Assembly: GCA_020847975.1 (NCBI GenBank)
Contig: JADLBD010000200.1
Location: 1-64,000, forward strand
DNA: 64,000 bases
Origin: Bryobacterales bacterium
Lineage (GTDB): Bacteria; Acidobacteriota; Terriglobia; Bryobacterales; Bryobacteraceae
Reading direction: 5' to 3'
Below, piece by piece: positions 48,155 through 56,483 of the stretch. Both the position numbers and the translations under genes were made by a program. The notes below the pieces were generated by a model that saw only the letters and a program-made list of their open reading frames with translations, did no database searches and was not told the origin of the DNA. Each line of letters begins with the position of its first letter. Positions within the stretch are counted from its first letter, which is position 1.

Positions 48155-49033
48155 ATGTACGACACCACCACCATCGACCAGACGCGGGATGCTGTTCAGC
48201 GTCTGAACAGCGACCTTGTGAAGGCCGCGTCAACATTGAGCGTCAACGAGGCACGCTACCTCGTTGACGCCTACTACACGATCCAGGAATACCGGAAGGC
48301 GGCAGCTAACCAAGTTCGCTCGCTCGCGATTTCGGATGAGCCGCACACGGTTATCCAGTGGCTCTTCGACCAGAACCAGACGCTTGAACTGCAAATCAAG
48401 CGCGCTCTCGACTCGTGGACCGAGTCTATCCCCGCTGCAGTGTGGGCAAAAGGAATTGTCGGCATTGGCCCGGTGATCTCCGCAGGGCTTGCCGCCCACA
48501 TTGAAATCGAGCGCTGCAACACGGTCGGCAAGATCTGGCGGTTCGCAGGCCTCGACCCCACGGTCGTGTGGCTGCCCAAAACGAAGCGGCCTTGGAATGC
48601 GGCGCTCAAGTGTCTCTGCTGGAAGATTGGCGAGAGCTTCGTCAAGGCCTCCGGACGCGAGGGCGACTTTTACGGCAAGCTGTACCAGCAGCGGAAGGCC
48701 ATCGAGCAAGGGCACAACGACGCCGGCGAGTTTGCCGACCAGGCGAAGGCGAAGTTGGAGCGCTTCAACATTGGCAAAGATACGGAGGCCTATAAGTGGT
48801 ACTCCGAAGGCAAACTCCCGCCCGCTCACCTTCACGCGCGCGCCAAGCGTTGGGCGGTGAAGCTCTTCCTCGCGCATTATCACCATGTCGCCTGGAAGCT
48901 CTCTACCGGGCAGGAGCCGCCGAAGCCGTACGTCATCGCGCACCTGAATCACGTTGACTACATCGCGCCGCCGAATTTCGGCAAAGGATCGGAGGTTGCC
49001 TGCCGCCTGGATCTCATCGGGGAGGGGCTGTGA
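48155..49033 (+). CDS. Phage protein with IS110-type helix-hairpin-helix domain
   Basis: This 292-residue protein has a helical N-terminus (LNSDLVKAASTLSVNEARYLVDAYYTIQEYRKAA, then LDQNQTLELQIKRAL-like). The middle, VWAKGIVGIGPVISAGLAAHIEIERCNTVGKIWRFAGLDPTV, is the transposase_20 domain of IS110/IS116 transposases: a helix-hairpin-helix that binds DNA. The DEDD catalytic part of IS110 is absent and there is no IS end, so I do not call a transposase. It may bind branched DNA in recombination. The ATG at 48155 follows an AAGGGA site; a GTG at 48134 is possible. Confidence 0.7.
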   Translation: MYDTTTIDQTRDAVQRLNSDLVKAASTLSVNEARYLVDAYYTIQEYRKAAANQVRSLAISDEPHTVIQWLFDQNQTLELQIKRALDSWTESIPAAVWAKGIVGIGPVISAGLAAHIEIERCNTVGKIWRFAGLDPTVVWLPKTKRPWNAALKCLCWKIGESFVKASGREGDFYGKLYQQRKAIEQGHNDAGEFADQAKAKLERFNIGKDTEAYKWYSEGKLPPAHLHARAKRWAVKLFLAHYHHVAWKLSTGQEPPKPYVIAHLNHVDYIAPPNFGKGSEVACRLDLIGEGL

Positions 49034-49218
49034 ACGACTACAAGTCCCGGCTCCTCCTGGCTTGCTTGGCGGCGCTGGTCCGGCGCTGCGGCAAGGCCAT
49101 CGTGATCGCGGACGCCGACGTTGAAGCGGCGCTCGACAACCACACCGAGGTCATGTGGGAGCACGACCACCACGCGAAATGCGTCCGGTTGACGGTCCCA
49201 GTGGAGGTCAGTAGGTAA
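49030..49218 (+). CDS. Small hypothetical protein
   Basis: This 62-residue protein starts with GTG and overlaps the gene before by 4 bp. It reads YKSRLLLACLAALVRRCGKAIVIADADVEAALDNHTEVMWEHD. There is a short hydrophobic helix but no convincing membrane segment. No family is recognised. Confidence 0.5.
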   Translation: MNDYKSRLLLACLAALVRRCGKAIVIADADVEAALDNHTEVMWEHDHHAKCVRLTVPVEVSR

Positions 49219-49442
49219 TGAGCAAACCGGGCGAAATTCATATCGAAGGCGCGCGTGGTTACCGTGGATGTACCTTCTGCGGCGGGCGCGGCTGTCTTGC
49301 CTGCGCGCAGCAGTCGGAACGCGACCGGCAGTACGCCTTCGAGCACCCTCTGTTCGTTGGCGACCCGAATAAGCCGGAGGACATGGAGCGTCTGCGTTCA
49401 ATCCTCCAGCAGTTGGGCATCGCGCCGAAGGAGCGGTCATGA
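49218..49442 (+). CDS. Small zinc-knuckle protein
   Basis: This 74-residue protein contains CTFCGGRGCLAC, a DnaJ-like pair of CxxC/CxGxxC knuckles, followed by a helical C-terminus (PEDMERLRSILQQLGI). Zinc knuckles of this kind mediate protein or nucleic-acid contacts. It overlaps both neighbours. Role unknown. Confidence 0.55.
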   Translation: MSKPGEIHIEGARGYRGCTFCGGRGCLACAQQSERDRQYAFEHPLFVGDPNKPEDMERLRSILQQLGIAPKERS

Positions 49443-49867
49443 GGCGGCAGCCGACACTCGAACACTGCATCGTCGCGCGGATCATGAAGACGCTCCGGAC
49501 CTACCCGCATGTGGTCGTCCGGAAACGCCACGGGACTGCGATGGGCGTCGCCGGTGATCCGGATCTTTACGGCACCATCAACGGCGGCCACTTCGAGATC
49601 GAAGTGAAGCGGCCCAACGATCCCTCTTCTCAACTCACCAAACTCCAGGAGCAGCGGCTTCAGGAATGGGCGGCTGGCGGCTCCATCGTTGGCGTTGCGC
49701 GTTGTGTTCATGACGCGCTTCAGATCCTCGGCCTGGTGCGGCCGGAACCGCGCGTGCGGTGGACCTGCGAGTCTTGCCGCCGCTACACGTGGGAAGGCGC
49801 CTACGCTCCGGCGAGGTGCCCGAACTGCGGACACCGGCACTTCGACAAGCAGGTGGTGGCCGCATGA
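49439..49867 (+). CDS. VRR-NUC/resolvase-type nuclease with zinc ribbon
   Basis: This 142-residue protein has a restriction-fold nuclease: RKRHGTAMGVAGDPDLYGTINGGHFEIEVKRPNDPSSQLTKLQEQRL. The catalytic pattern is GDPDLYG, then E-I-E-V-K, then Q. This is the VRR-NUC and Holliday-junction-resolvase type used to resolve replication intermediates. A C-terminal ribbon follows (CESCRRYTWEG...CPNCGHRHF). It lies among replication genes, which supports a resolvase role. The stop overlaps the next ATG. Confidence 0.75.
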   Translation: MRRQPTLEHCIVARIMKTLRTYPHVVVRKRHGTAMGVAGDPDLYGTINGGHFEIEVKRPNDPSSQLTKLQEQRLQEWAAGGSIVGVARCVHDALQILGLVRPEPRVRWTCESCRRYTWEGAYAPARCPNCGHRHFDKQVVAA

Positions 49868-50079
49868 AGCGCACCACGGTCCACGTCTTCAATGCCGGGG
49901 ATTTTTCGGTCGCGCTCAGCGTCTGCAAATTCCTGAAGCATCACGGCGTGGACGCGGTCGTCGTCACCAAGCACGCGGTGCAGATCCATCCGAATCACGA
50001 GCAACAGACGACCGAGGTGATTCCCGCCTGGCGGTGGGGATGGGACCGGAAGCCGGAGGGCAGCGATGTTCGCGGATGA
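49864..50079 (+). CDS. Small hypothetical protein
   Basis: This 71-residue protein reads TTVHVFNAGDFSVALSVCKFLKHHGVDAVVVTKHAVQIHP and then WRWGWDRKPE. It looks like a compact alpha/beta unit. No family is recognised. It overlaps the neighbours by 4 and 14 bp in the early operon. Confidence 0.5.
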   Translation: MKRTTVHVFNAGDFSVALSVCKFLKHHGVDAVVVTKHAVQIHPNHEQQTTEVIPAWRWGWDRKPEGSDVRG

Positions 50080-50386
50080 GTTGGATCTCATCGCCTGCGG
50101 GCTAAATGCGCCATGGTCGCGGCGGTGGCTGCGGCGGGCTGCATTCTTCCAGTTCGCGGACTTGTCCGAGCCCCTGGAAAGGATCGGGCATATCGATCCT
50201 CCGCTGGTGATTCGGTGCGAATGGGAGCCGGTGCCGGAGGCATACGAGTGCCCGACCTGCGGCATGGCATTCACCGATCTTGGCCGGTACCGCCGTCACA
50301 TTCAACGCCATCGTCGTGTTGGCCTGCGACGGATTGAGCAACATGAGGCCACGCGCAAGCAGTTTCGGCGGAGGTACGCCGCATGA
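50066..50386 (+). CDS. Protein with a classical C2H2 zinc finger
   Basis: This 106-residue protein has an amphipathic N-terminus and one C2H2 finger near residue 62: CPTCGMAFTDLGRYRRHIQRH. The spacing is exactly Cys-x2-Cys-x12-His-x3-His, with a hydrophobic core Phe, as in eukaryotic fingers. A basic tail (RRVGLRRIEQHEATRKQFRRR) follows. It probably binds DNA. Such fingers are rare but known in phages and in the Ros/MucR proteins, which have different spacing. It overlaps the methyltransferase start. Confidence 0.75.
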   Translation: MFADELDLIACGLNAPWSRRWLRRAAFFQFADLSEPLERIGHIDPPLVIRCEWEPVPEAYECPTCGMAFTDLGRYRRHIQRHRRVGLRRIEQHEATRKQFRRRYAA

Positions 50387-51831
50387 TCTACGGGTCGATT
50401 TGCTCCGGCATCGAAGCCGCTACGGTCGCGTGGCACAGCCTTGGATGGCATCCCGCGTGGTTCTCCGAAATCGACCCGTTCGCGCGCGCGGTGCTCGCGC
50501 ATCGCTATCCGGAGGTGAGGAACCTTGGCGACTTCACGGCGCTCCGCGGCCACTGGCTCCGCAGGATCGAAGCAACTCCAGTTGACCTTCTCGTCGGAGG
50601 CACTCCCTGCCAGGCATTCAGCGTCGCCGGACATCGCCTCGGCGTGGATGACGCGCGTGGCAACCTCACGCTCGAATTTCTGCGCACTGTTAAGCGCCTT
50701 CGACCACGCTGGATCGTCTGGGAGAACGTCCCTGGTGTCCTGTCGATTGACTCCGGCGGGACATTTGGAGCCATCCTCGGGACCCTGGCTGAACTCGGGT
50801 ATGGGACCGCCTACCGGATTCTGGACGCTCAGTTCTTCGGAGTGCCCCAGCGTCGCCGTCGCATCTTCGTTGTCGGATTTGCTGGAGCGTGGCAGGCTGC
50901 CGCAGCGGTACTTTTTGAGCGCGAAAGCCTGCGCCGGGATCTTGCGCCGCGCCGCAAACCGCAGGAGGTCGTTACCGCCCTTACTGCGAACAGCCTTGGA
51001 ACGTGTGGCGGCGACCCAAAGCAGGCTCAGGCCGGCCACATCCTCGCCGCCGATGTCGTCCAGCACTCGGTGAGCGCGAAGTGGGCCAAGCGGACCAGCG
51101 GGCCCAGCGGCAGCGAGCACCACAACCTCGTCTGCGTCGATGTGGCGCCCACGCTCCTCGCCGGCGAGAACGACGGCGGCGGCGACCGCTTCCCCGGCAT
51201 GAACGTGGACACGTGCTCGTCGCTGATCGCGTTCTCGTGCAAGGACCACGGCGCCGACGCTATGGAAGACCTCGCTCCCACGCTACGAGCGATGGGCCAC
51301 GACTCCTCGCACCCGAACGCCGGTGGACAGGTCGCGATCGCGTTCCGTGGGTGCGGGCAGGACGGCTTCGTGCCGCGCGAAGTGACGCCGCCCATCCTCG
51401 CCACGGATGGCGGCAATGTCGGGACACCCATGGTGTTCGAGGCGCGGTATGCCCGCAACGGACGTGGCGCGCCCGACTTCGTTGCGCCGCCGTTGAAGGC
51501 GCAGTCCGGTAGTTCCGGCCGTGGTGACGGCGCGCCGTTGCTCACCACTTGGGCGGCTGTGCGGCGGCTGACTCCGCGTGAGTGCGAGCGGTTGCAGGGC
51601 TTTCCAGACGACTGGACGCTGGTCCCCAGCTATCGGCTGAAGTTGCGCCGGGAAGAGGTCGAGGACATCGCCGCGTACCTGGGCATCCCGATCAACGAAG
51701 CTCTCAGGCTCGGCGCAACGCCGGATGGTCCGCGCTACAAGGCGATCGGCAACAGCATGGCAGTGCCGGTCATGCGATGGATTGGCGCCCGGATCGATCA
51801 TGTGGACCGCATGGTCCGGAGGGCCGCATGA
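50383..51831 (+). CDS. C5 cytosine DNA methyltransferase
   Basis: This 482-residue enzyme transfers methyl from S-adenosylmethionine to carbon 5 of cytosine. Motif I is IYGSICSGIEAATVAWHSLGW. Motif IV is GGTPCQAFSVAG (catalytic Cys about 76). Motif VI is WENVPGV, motif VIII is QRRRRIFVVGF. Motifs IX and X are LTPRECERLQGFPDDW and AIGNSMAVPVMRWI. The target-recognition region (about 170-390) is large. All catalytic motifs are intact. With the two beta-order enzymes it completes a three-methyltransferase set in the phage and there is no cognate endonuclease. Confidence 0.93.
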   Translation: MIYGSICSGIEAATVAWHSLGWHPAWFSEIDPFARAVLAHRYPEVRNLGDFTALRGHWLRRIEATPVDLLVGGTPCQAFSVAGHRLGVDDARGNLTLEFLRTVKRLRPRWIVWENVPGVLSIDSGGTFGAILGTLAELGYGTAYRILDAQFFGVPQRRRRIFVVGFAGAWQAAAAVLFERESLRRDLAPRRKPQEVVTALTANSLGTCGGDPKQAQAGHILAADVVQHSVSAKWAKRTSGPSGSEHHNLVCVDVAPTLLAGENDGGGDRFPGMNVDTCSSLIAFSCKDHGADAMEDLAPTLRAMGHDSSHPNAGGQVAIAFRGCGQDGFVPREVTPPILATDGGNVGTPMVFEARYARNGRGAPDFVAPPLKAQSGSSGRGDGAPLLTTWAAVRRLTPRECERLQGFPDDWTLVPSYRLKLRREEVEDIAAYLGIPINEALRLGATPDGPRYKAIGNSMAVPVMRWIGARIDHVDRMVRRAA

Positions 51832-52289
51832 CCGGCTTTTACAGTCGTGCGGCCATGCGCCAGGCGCGCGAAGAACGTGAAGCGCGCGAACTTGCGGGTC
51901 CACCCGCCCAACTCGCGCTCGCGGATATTCCCGTTGACTCGCCAGCCGACGATGCATTGCTTACCGTGTGGGATGGTCAGCGGTGGGTGGCATATGACAC
52001 CTGGCTTGCACGTGCGCCCATCGTGCGCGACGAGTACGCACCGGCCCAGGCCACCAGCAAGCATGACGATGCCAAGTGCGTGGTGGGCGACTGCAACGGC
52101 AAGCGCGTTTGGCTGGTGCGCGACAGCGACCGCTGGCTGATGTTCGCGGGATCACGCGGCCCTGGCGGCCGGCGGCGCGACTTCGCGTCGCCTTTCCTGG
52201 AGCACGCAATCCGGACGGCGGAACTCTGGTACGGCGCGGCCGCCACCGGCTGGTGCCCGGACCTGTCTGCGGAGGTGGCGCGTGGTTAA
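51828..52289 (+). CDS. Hypothetical phage protein
   Basis: This 153-residue protein overlaps the methyltransferase stop and the next start. It has an N-terminal charged helix (SRAAMRQAREEREARELAG), then VWDGQRWVAYDTWLAR, VGDCNGKRVWLVRDSDRWLMFAGSRGPGGRRRDF and a helix FLEHAIRTAELWYG. No family is recognised. It is in the early operon. Confidence 0.5.
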   Translation: MTGFYSRAAMRQAREEREARELAGPPAQLALADIPVDSPADDALLTVWDGQRWVAYDTWLARAPIVRDEYAPAQATSKHDDAKCVVGDCNGKRVWLVRDSDRWLMFAGSRGPGGRRRDFASPFLEHAIRTAELWYGAAATGWCPDLSAEVARG

Positions 52290-52824
52290 TCCGTATTTCC
52301 GCACGTACACCGGCAAGTGGGTTCATATCCGAGATCCACATCCGGACGAGATCGGCATCGAGGACATCGCCCACGCGCTGTCGCACATGTGCCGGTTCTT
52401 CGGCCATACGGACGGCTTCTATTCGGTCGCGCAGCATTCGGTGCTCGTAAGTCAGCAGGTGCCGGCGCGCGACGCATTGTGGGGCCTGCTGCATGACGGT
52501 GCCGAAGCCTACCTGGGCGATCTCGCGAGGCCGTTGAAGCTCGCTCCGGAAATGCAATGGTATCGCTCGCTGGAGGACCGGTTCTTGCTGTGTTTCGCGC
52601 GGAAGTTTGGATTGCCGCCGGAGCTTCCCGGTTCAGTGCTCCGCGCCGACGCATTGCTGCTGGCGACCGAGTTCCGCGACATAACCACCGTGGATCACGA
52701 CCACGATTGGATCGTCGGCGAGTGCGGCGTCGCGCCGCTCGACTCCGGTTTCTTCATCCATCCATGGCCTCCGGCTGTCGCCGAGGACCGGTTTCTCAGG
52801 CGCTTTTTGGAGTTGACGAAGTGA
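52282..52824 (+). CDS. HD-domain phosphohydrolase (YfbR-like)
   Basis: This 180-residue protein has the HD signature: DGFYSVAQHSVLVSQQVP, then ALWGLLHDGAEAYLGDLARPLK, and ATEFRDIT. The His/His-Asp pattern with a following Glu-Ala-Tyr-Gly-Asp matches YfbR-type 5'-nucleotidases and other HD hydrolases. In phages they cleave nucleotides or nucleotide signals. The start is GTG 52282 overlapping the previous gene; the stop overlaps the primase start. Confidence 0.75.
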   Translation: MVNPYFRTYTGKWVHIRDPHPDEIGIEDIAHALSHMCRFFGHTDGFYSVAQHSVLVSQQVPARDALWGLLHDGAEAYLGDLARPLKLAPEMQWYRSLEDRFLLCFARKFGLPPELPGSVLRADALLLATEFRDITTVDHDHDWIVGECGVAPLDSGFFIHPWPPAVAEDRFLRRFLELTK

Positions 52825-54569
52825 CGCCGCTCGAATTTCTAACGCAACTCTGGCAGCACAAGCCCGAGGAGCACTTCGTCCTGATATGGACGACTCCGGA
52901 AAAGCGCTCGCGATGGTTCACCGACATTTCCGCCGCCGCGGACTATGTCACCAGCATCAATGGCGACCGCGATGTGTACGTGGGAGTCGGCCTCTCGAAA
53001 GCGGATTACGGGCCCACGCGCCGGTGCAAATCAGACGAGATTTCTGGCCTGTGTGGTATCGGTGTGGACCTCGATGTGAAATCGGAGGCGCACGGCAATA
53101 AGCCGCTCCCGCCCTCGATCGACGATGCGCTCTCGCTCCTTCCCCCGACATTGTCCCCATCGATCCTGGTCAGCACTGGGAACGGCGTGCACGCTTGGTG
53201 GCTCTTAAAAGAGCCCTTCGTTCTTGACACCGAGGACGACCGAAAGCTGGCTGTGAGCGTGCTCGCGCGCTGGCACACGATGCTCCGGCTGCGCGCGGCA
53301 ACACGCGGGTGGGCATACGACCGACTCTCCGATCTGGCCCGCATTCTTCGCGTTCCTGGGACGCTCAACCACAAAGACCCAAACAACAGGAAGAAGGTGG
53401 CGGTGCTTTCGGCGACCGACCTTCGCTACAACATGTCGGATTTCGAGGAACTCCTCGACGACACCGGCATCCCCGATCCGGAGGCGGAAGAGAAGGCACG
53501 CCGGGAGTGGGCGGAACGTTTCGCCGACAAGCCCCTCGTGATCAACGTCAGCGCACGCATTCAGCAGCAGTTGCTCGACGAATGGATCAACCAGGACCCC
53601 AGGTTCCGTAACACCTGGGAACGTCGCCGTCACGACTTGAAGGACCAGAGTGACTCCGGCTACGACATGGCGCTGGCCTGCTTTGGCGTGGATGCGGGCC
53701 TTTCAGAGCAACGCATCGTCGATCTCGTCGTTCACCACCGCGCACTTCATGGCCGGAAGCAGCGGACGCGGGTGGACTACTTCCAGCGGACTATCGCCAA
53801 GGCAATGGAGAAAGCGGGTGGAGCGCCAGCGGTGACTGTCGGCGCACCGGCGTCTGGCGCGCACGACCCGCGCAGTACTGATGGTAACGACGAGGACGAG
53901 CAGCAACCGGCCGATCCCGCAATCGCGAAAGCGTACCTCTGCGAGACCGTTTCTGCCGCGCTGAGCACGTCCAAATTTCGCGTACAGATCATCCGGATGG
54001 TGAAGTTCCAGGGCAAGGAGCCTACGTATCACATGGAACTGATCCAGGGAAAGATCGAATTCCCGAGCTTCGCGAAGTTCACCGACTACGCCAGCGTCCG
54101 CAATGCAATCGGCGGGCTGACGAACGGGCTCATCCGGAAGATCAAGACAAAGGAATGGGAACCGGTCGCGCAGATGATGCTGGATGCCTGCTTCATCGAG
54201 GAGTGCACCGAGGAAGAAGAATTCGAGGGCGGCGCGCGCGCCAACGTACTCGACTACCTTCAGGAAACCGACTTCATCCCCTCGATTGAGGGCCAGAGGG
54301 TCCAGGACCAGCGCAGACCCATGATCGCTGATGGCCGCATCCTGGTGTCCAGTTCGGATTTCAAGGACTATCTGAACCGGACCAAAAACCTGGGGATATC
54401 TGGCAAAGCGGCCGCGTCGATGCTGGGCGCCATCGGGGCGAAGAAGAGTCCTCGGTTGCGCAGCAACAAGTACAGAAGCCAGTCGCGCTGGGCGCTGCCA
54501 CCAGCAGACTTCAATCCCGCCGAAATTAAGCCGTCGGCGGTGGCGGCGGGGGATATCCATGATGAGTGA
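52821..54569 (+). CDS. RepB-like/AEP-type DNA primase
   Basis: This 582-residue protein starts PLEFLTQLWQHKPEEHFVLIWTTPEKRSRWFTDI, then CGIGVDLDVKSEAHG and PSILVSTGNGVHAWWLLKEPFV. The D-x-D pair and the STGNGxHxWWLL segment form the RepB/archaeo-eukaryotic primase core. ILRVPGTLNHKDPNNRKKV is the usual following motif. The C-terminal half (YLCETVSAALSTSKFRVQIIRMVKFQGKEPTYHMEL and LGISGKAAASMLGAIGAKKS) has no clear helicase motif. It would lay primers for phage replication. GTG start overlaps the HD gene. Confidence 0.75.
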   Translation: MTPLEFLTQLWQHKPEEHFVLIWTTPEKRSRWFTDISAAADYVTSINGDRDVYVGVGLSKADYGPTRRCKSDEISGLCGIGVDLDVKSEAHGNKPLPPSIDDALSLLPPTLSPSILVSTGNGVHAWWLLKEPFVLDTEDDRKLAVSVLARWHTMLRLRAATRGWAYDRLSDLARILRVPGTLNHKDPNNRKKVAVLSATDLRYNMSDFEELLDDTGIPDPEAEEKARREWAERFADKPLVINVSARIQQQLLDEWINQDPRFRNTWERRRHDLKDQSDSGYDMALACFGVDAGLSEQRIVDLVVHHRALHGRKQRTRVDYFQRTIAKAMEKAGGAPAVTVGAPASGAHDPRSTDGNDEDEQQPADPAIAKAYLCETVSAALSTSKFRVQIIRMVKFQGKEPTYHMELIQGKIEFPSFAKFTDYASVRNAIGGLTNGLIRKIKTKEWEPVAQMMLDACFIEECTEEEEFEGGARANVLDYLQETDFIPSIEGQRVQDQRRPMIADGRILVSSSDFKDYLNRTKNLGISGKAAASMLGAIGAKKSPRLRSNKYRSQSRWALPPADFNPAEIKPSAVAAGDIHDE

Positions 54570-56250
54570 GCGCGCAATTGGCAACCTCGAACAGATCGGC
54601 CAGCGGGATCACGCCGAGACCTCCGAGTACCGGATCTTCGGGCCACCAGGAACAGGCAAGACGACCAACCTGACGCGGCAGATCCAGCGGGCCGTGAACC
54701 GCTATGGTCCGGGTTCCATCCTGGTTACCTCCTTCTCGCGCGCGGCCGCCGCGGAACTGACCGGGCGGGATCTGCCGGTCGCATCGGATCGCGTCGGCAC
54801 CCTGCACTCGCACTGCTGGCACGCGTTAGGTGGCACGGAGATCGCCGAGGCAAACGTGGACGAATGGAACCGCGACAATCCACACCTCGCGATCACGCCG
54901 GTCAAGAAGCACTCCACGCTCGATGGCGAGGAGGCAGTGGACGACGATTCGGAGTTGGAGAAGAGCGGCGACGAGGCACTCCAGAGGCTAAACCGCTATC
55001 GCGGGATGATGCAGCTCCGAGAGTTCTGGCCCGAGACCCTGATCGAATTCGAGAAGCTGTGGACCCAGTACAAGCAGGAGAACGGGCTGCTCGACTTCAC
55101 CGATCTGATCGAAATCTGTCATCGGGATGTGTGGGCGGCGCCCAAGAACCCGTCCGTGATTTTCGCGGACGAAGCTCAGGACCTCAATCGGATGCAGTTG
55201 TCGCTGGTCCGAAAGTGGGGTGGGCGTGCCGAGTACTTCATCGTCGCCGGCGACGACGACCAGACCATCTACACGTTCACGGGCGCGACCCCGGAGGCGT
55301 TCCTCGATCCGGACATCCCCGAGGACCACAAGATCATCTTGAAGCAGTCCTACCGTGTGCCGCGCGCCGTGCACTCGTTCGCCGAGGCGTTGATTCGCCA
55401 AGTGAGCCGCCGCCAGGAGAAGCAGTATCTGCCGCGGCCGGAGGACGGCGCACTCGACCGCTTCTCCCGCGATGGCTACAACCGCGTTGACGGCGAAATT
55501 CTCAAGAGCGCCCTTGAACACCTGGAGCGCGGCAAGTCGGTGATGTTCCTCACCGCCTGCTCGTACATGCTGCGCCCAATCATTCAGGTTCTCCGGAAAC
55601 AGGGCGTCCCGTTTCACAATCCGTACCGCAAGTCCAACGGTTTCTGGAACCCGCTCCGCGTTGGCCGCCGCGGATCTACCGCCAGCCGGGTCGCGGCGCT
55701 CTTGGTGGCGCATCCAGGCTGGGGTGAGGGAGCGCGGCCGTGGACGCAAGCCGACCTTGGGCTGTGGGCCGAATCGCTGCAATCGAAGGGCGTCCTGCGT
55801 CTCGGCGCGAAGAAGCGGCTTGGGGCGCTCATCGGCAACGATGAAGTCACCAACGAGATGTTCGACGAGATCTTCGAGCCTGGCGCACTTGATCAGTTGT
55901 TGCAGGCATACGAGGGTGACTATCGAGCGTTGCTCCAGTGGTGGCGCGATCACGTGACGCAGGACCTGTTGGCGCGCTCGCAGTTTCCCGCCGAAATCGC
56001 GTCCAGGCGCGGGCCCCGGGCACTGCTTGCGACGCCTCAAGTGGTGGTCGGAACAATCCACTCGGTCAAAGGCGGCCAGGCCGACGTGGTCTATCTCTTC
56101 CCGGACCTCTCGCACGCCGGAGATGCCCAGTACCGCCGTGGCGGCGGACTGAAGGATTCAGTGATTCGCGTGTTCTATGTCGGAGCGACGCGAGCTCGTG
56201 AACGCCTCTATATCTGCCAGGCCGAGAGCGCGATGCGCATAGCGATTTGA
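54559..56250 (+). CDS. UvrD/Rep-like superfamily 1 helicase
   Basis: This 563-residue helicase has motif I YRIFGPPGTGKTTNL (about 28), Ia SILVTSFSRAAAAEL, II VIFADEAQDLNRMQLSL, III YFIVAGDDDQTIYTFTGA, IV ILKQSYRVPRAVHSFAEAL, V VVGTIHSVKGGQADVVYLFPDL, and VI VIRVFYVGATRARERLYIC. All seven motifs are present. It unwinds DNA 3'-5', probably the replicative or recombination helicase. It is the last gene of the replication block, just before the integration pair. ATG at 54559; a second Met follows. Confidence 0.9.
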   Translation: MMSERAIGNLEQIGQRDHAETSEYRIFGPPGTGKTTNLTRQIQRAVNRYGPGSILVTSFSRAAAAELTGRDLPVASDRVGTLHSHCWHALGGTEIAEANVDEWNRDNPHLAITPVKKHSTLDGEEAVDDDSELEKSGDEALQRLNRYRGMMQLREFWPETLIEFEKLWTQYKQENGLLDFTDLIEICHRDVWAAPKNPSVIFADEAQDLNRMQLSLVRKWGGRAEYFIVAGDDDQTIYTFTGATPEAFLDPDIPEDHKIILKQSYRVPRAVHSFAEALIRQVSRRQEKQYLPRPEDGALDRFSRDGYNRVDGEILKSALEHLERGKSVMFLTACSYMLRPIIQVLRKQGVPFHNPYRKSNGFWNPLRVGRRGSTASRVAALLVAHPGWGEGARPWTQADLGLWAESLQSKGVLRLGAKKRLGALIGNDEVTNEMFDEIFEPGALDQLLQAYEGDYRALLQWWRDHVTQDLLARSQFPAEIASRRGPRALLATPQVVVGTIHSVKGGQADVVYLFPDLSHAGDAQYRRGGGLKDSVIRVFYVGATRARERLYICQAESAMRIAI

Positions 56251-56267
56251 AAGCAAGTGGCTGCTCG

Positions 56268-56480
56268 ATGAAGGCTCGCATTACAATCCCCGAAATTGCC
56301 CAACGGTTGTCAATCGGCCGGATGGCTGTCTATTCGATGCTGGAGCAGGGCATCATCCCTGGCATTCGCCTCGGCAAACGGTGGATCGTCACCAGACATG
56401 CTTACGAGCAGTGGGAGCGTACTGCCGGCATGCGATCAGGCGCTGGATTTAATGCGGAATCCGAGGTAAGGGTCAATTGA
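56268..56480 (+). CDS. Excisionase-like helix-turn-helix protein
   Basis: This 70-residue protein reads ITIPEIAQRLSIGRMAVYSMLEQGIIPGIRLGKRWIVTRHAYEQW, the helix_turn_helix_17/excisionase pattern. It lies 3 bp before the integrase, so the pair would control integration and excision. I use the ATG at 56268; a TTG at 56247 is possible. The other HTH protein of this type at 43412 is remote from integrase. Confidence 0.8.
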   Translation: MKARITIPEIAQRLSIGRMAVYSMLEQGIIPGIRLGKRWIVTRHAYEQWERTAGMRSGAGFNAESEVRVN

Positions 56481-56483
56481 CTT

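Noticed and set aside
48155-49033. IS110 insertion sequence
   Set aside because: Only the helix-hairpin-helix domain is present. The catalytic DEDD domain and element ends are missing and the gene lies in a phage operon.
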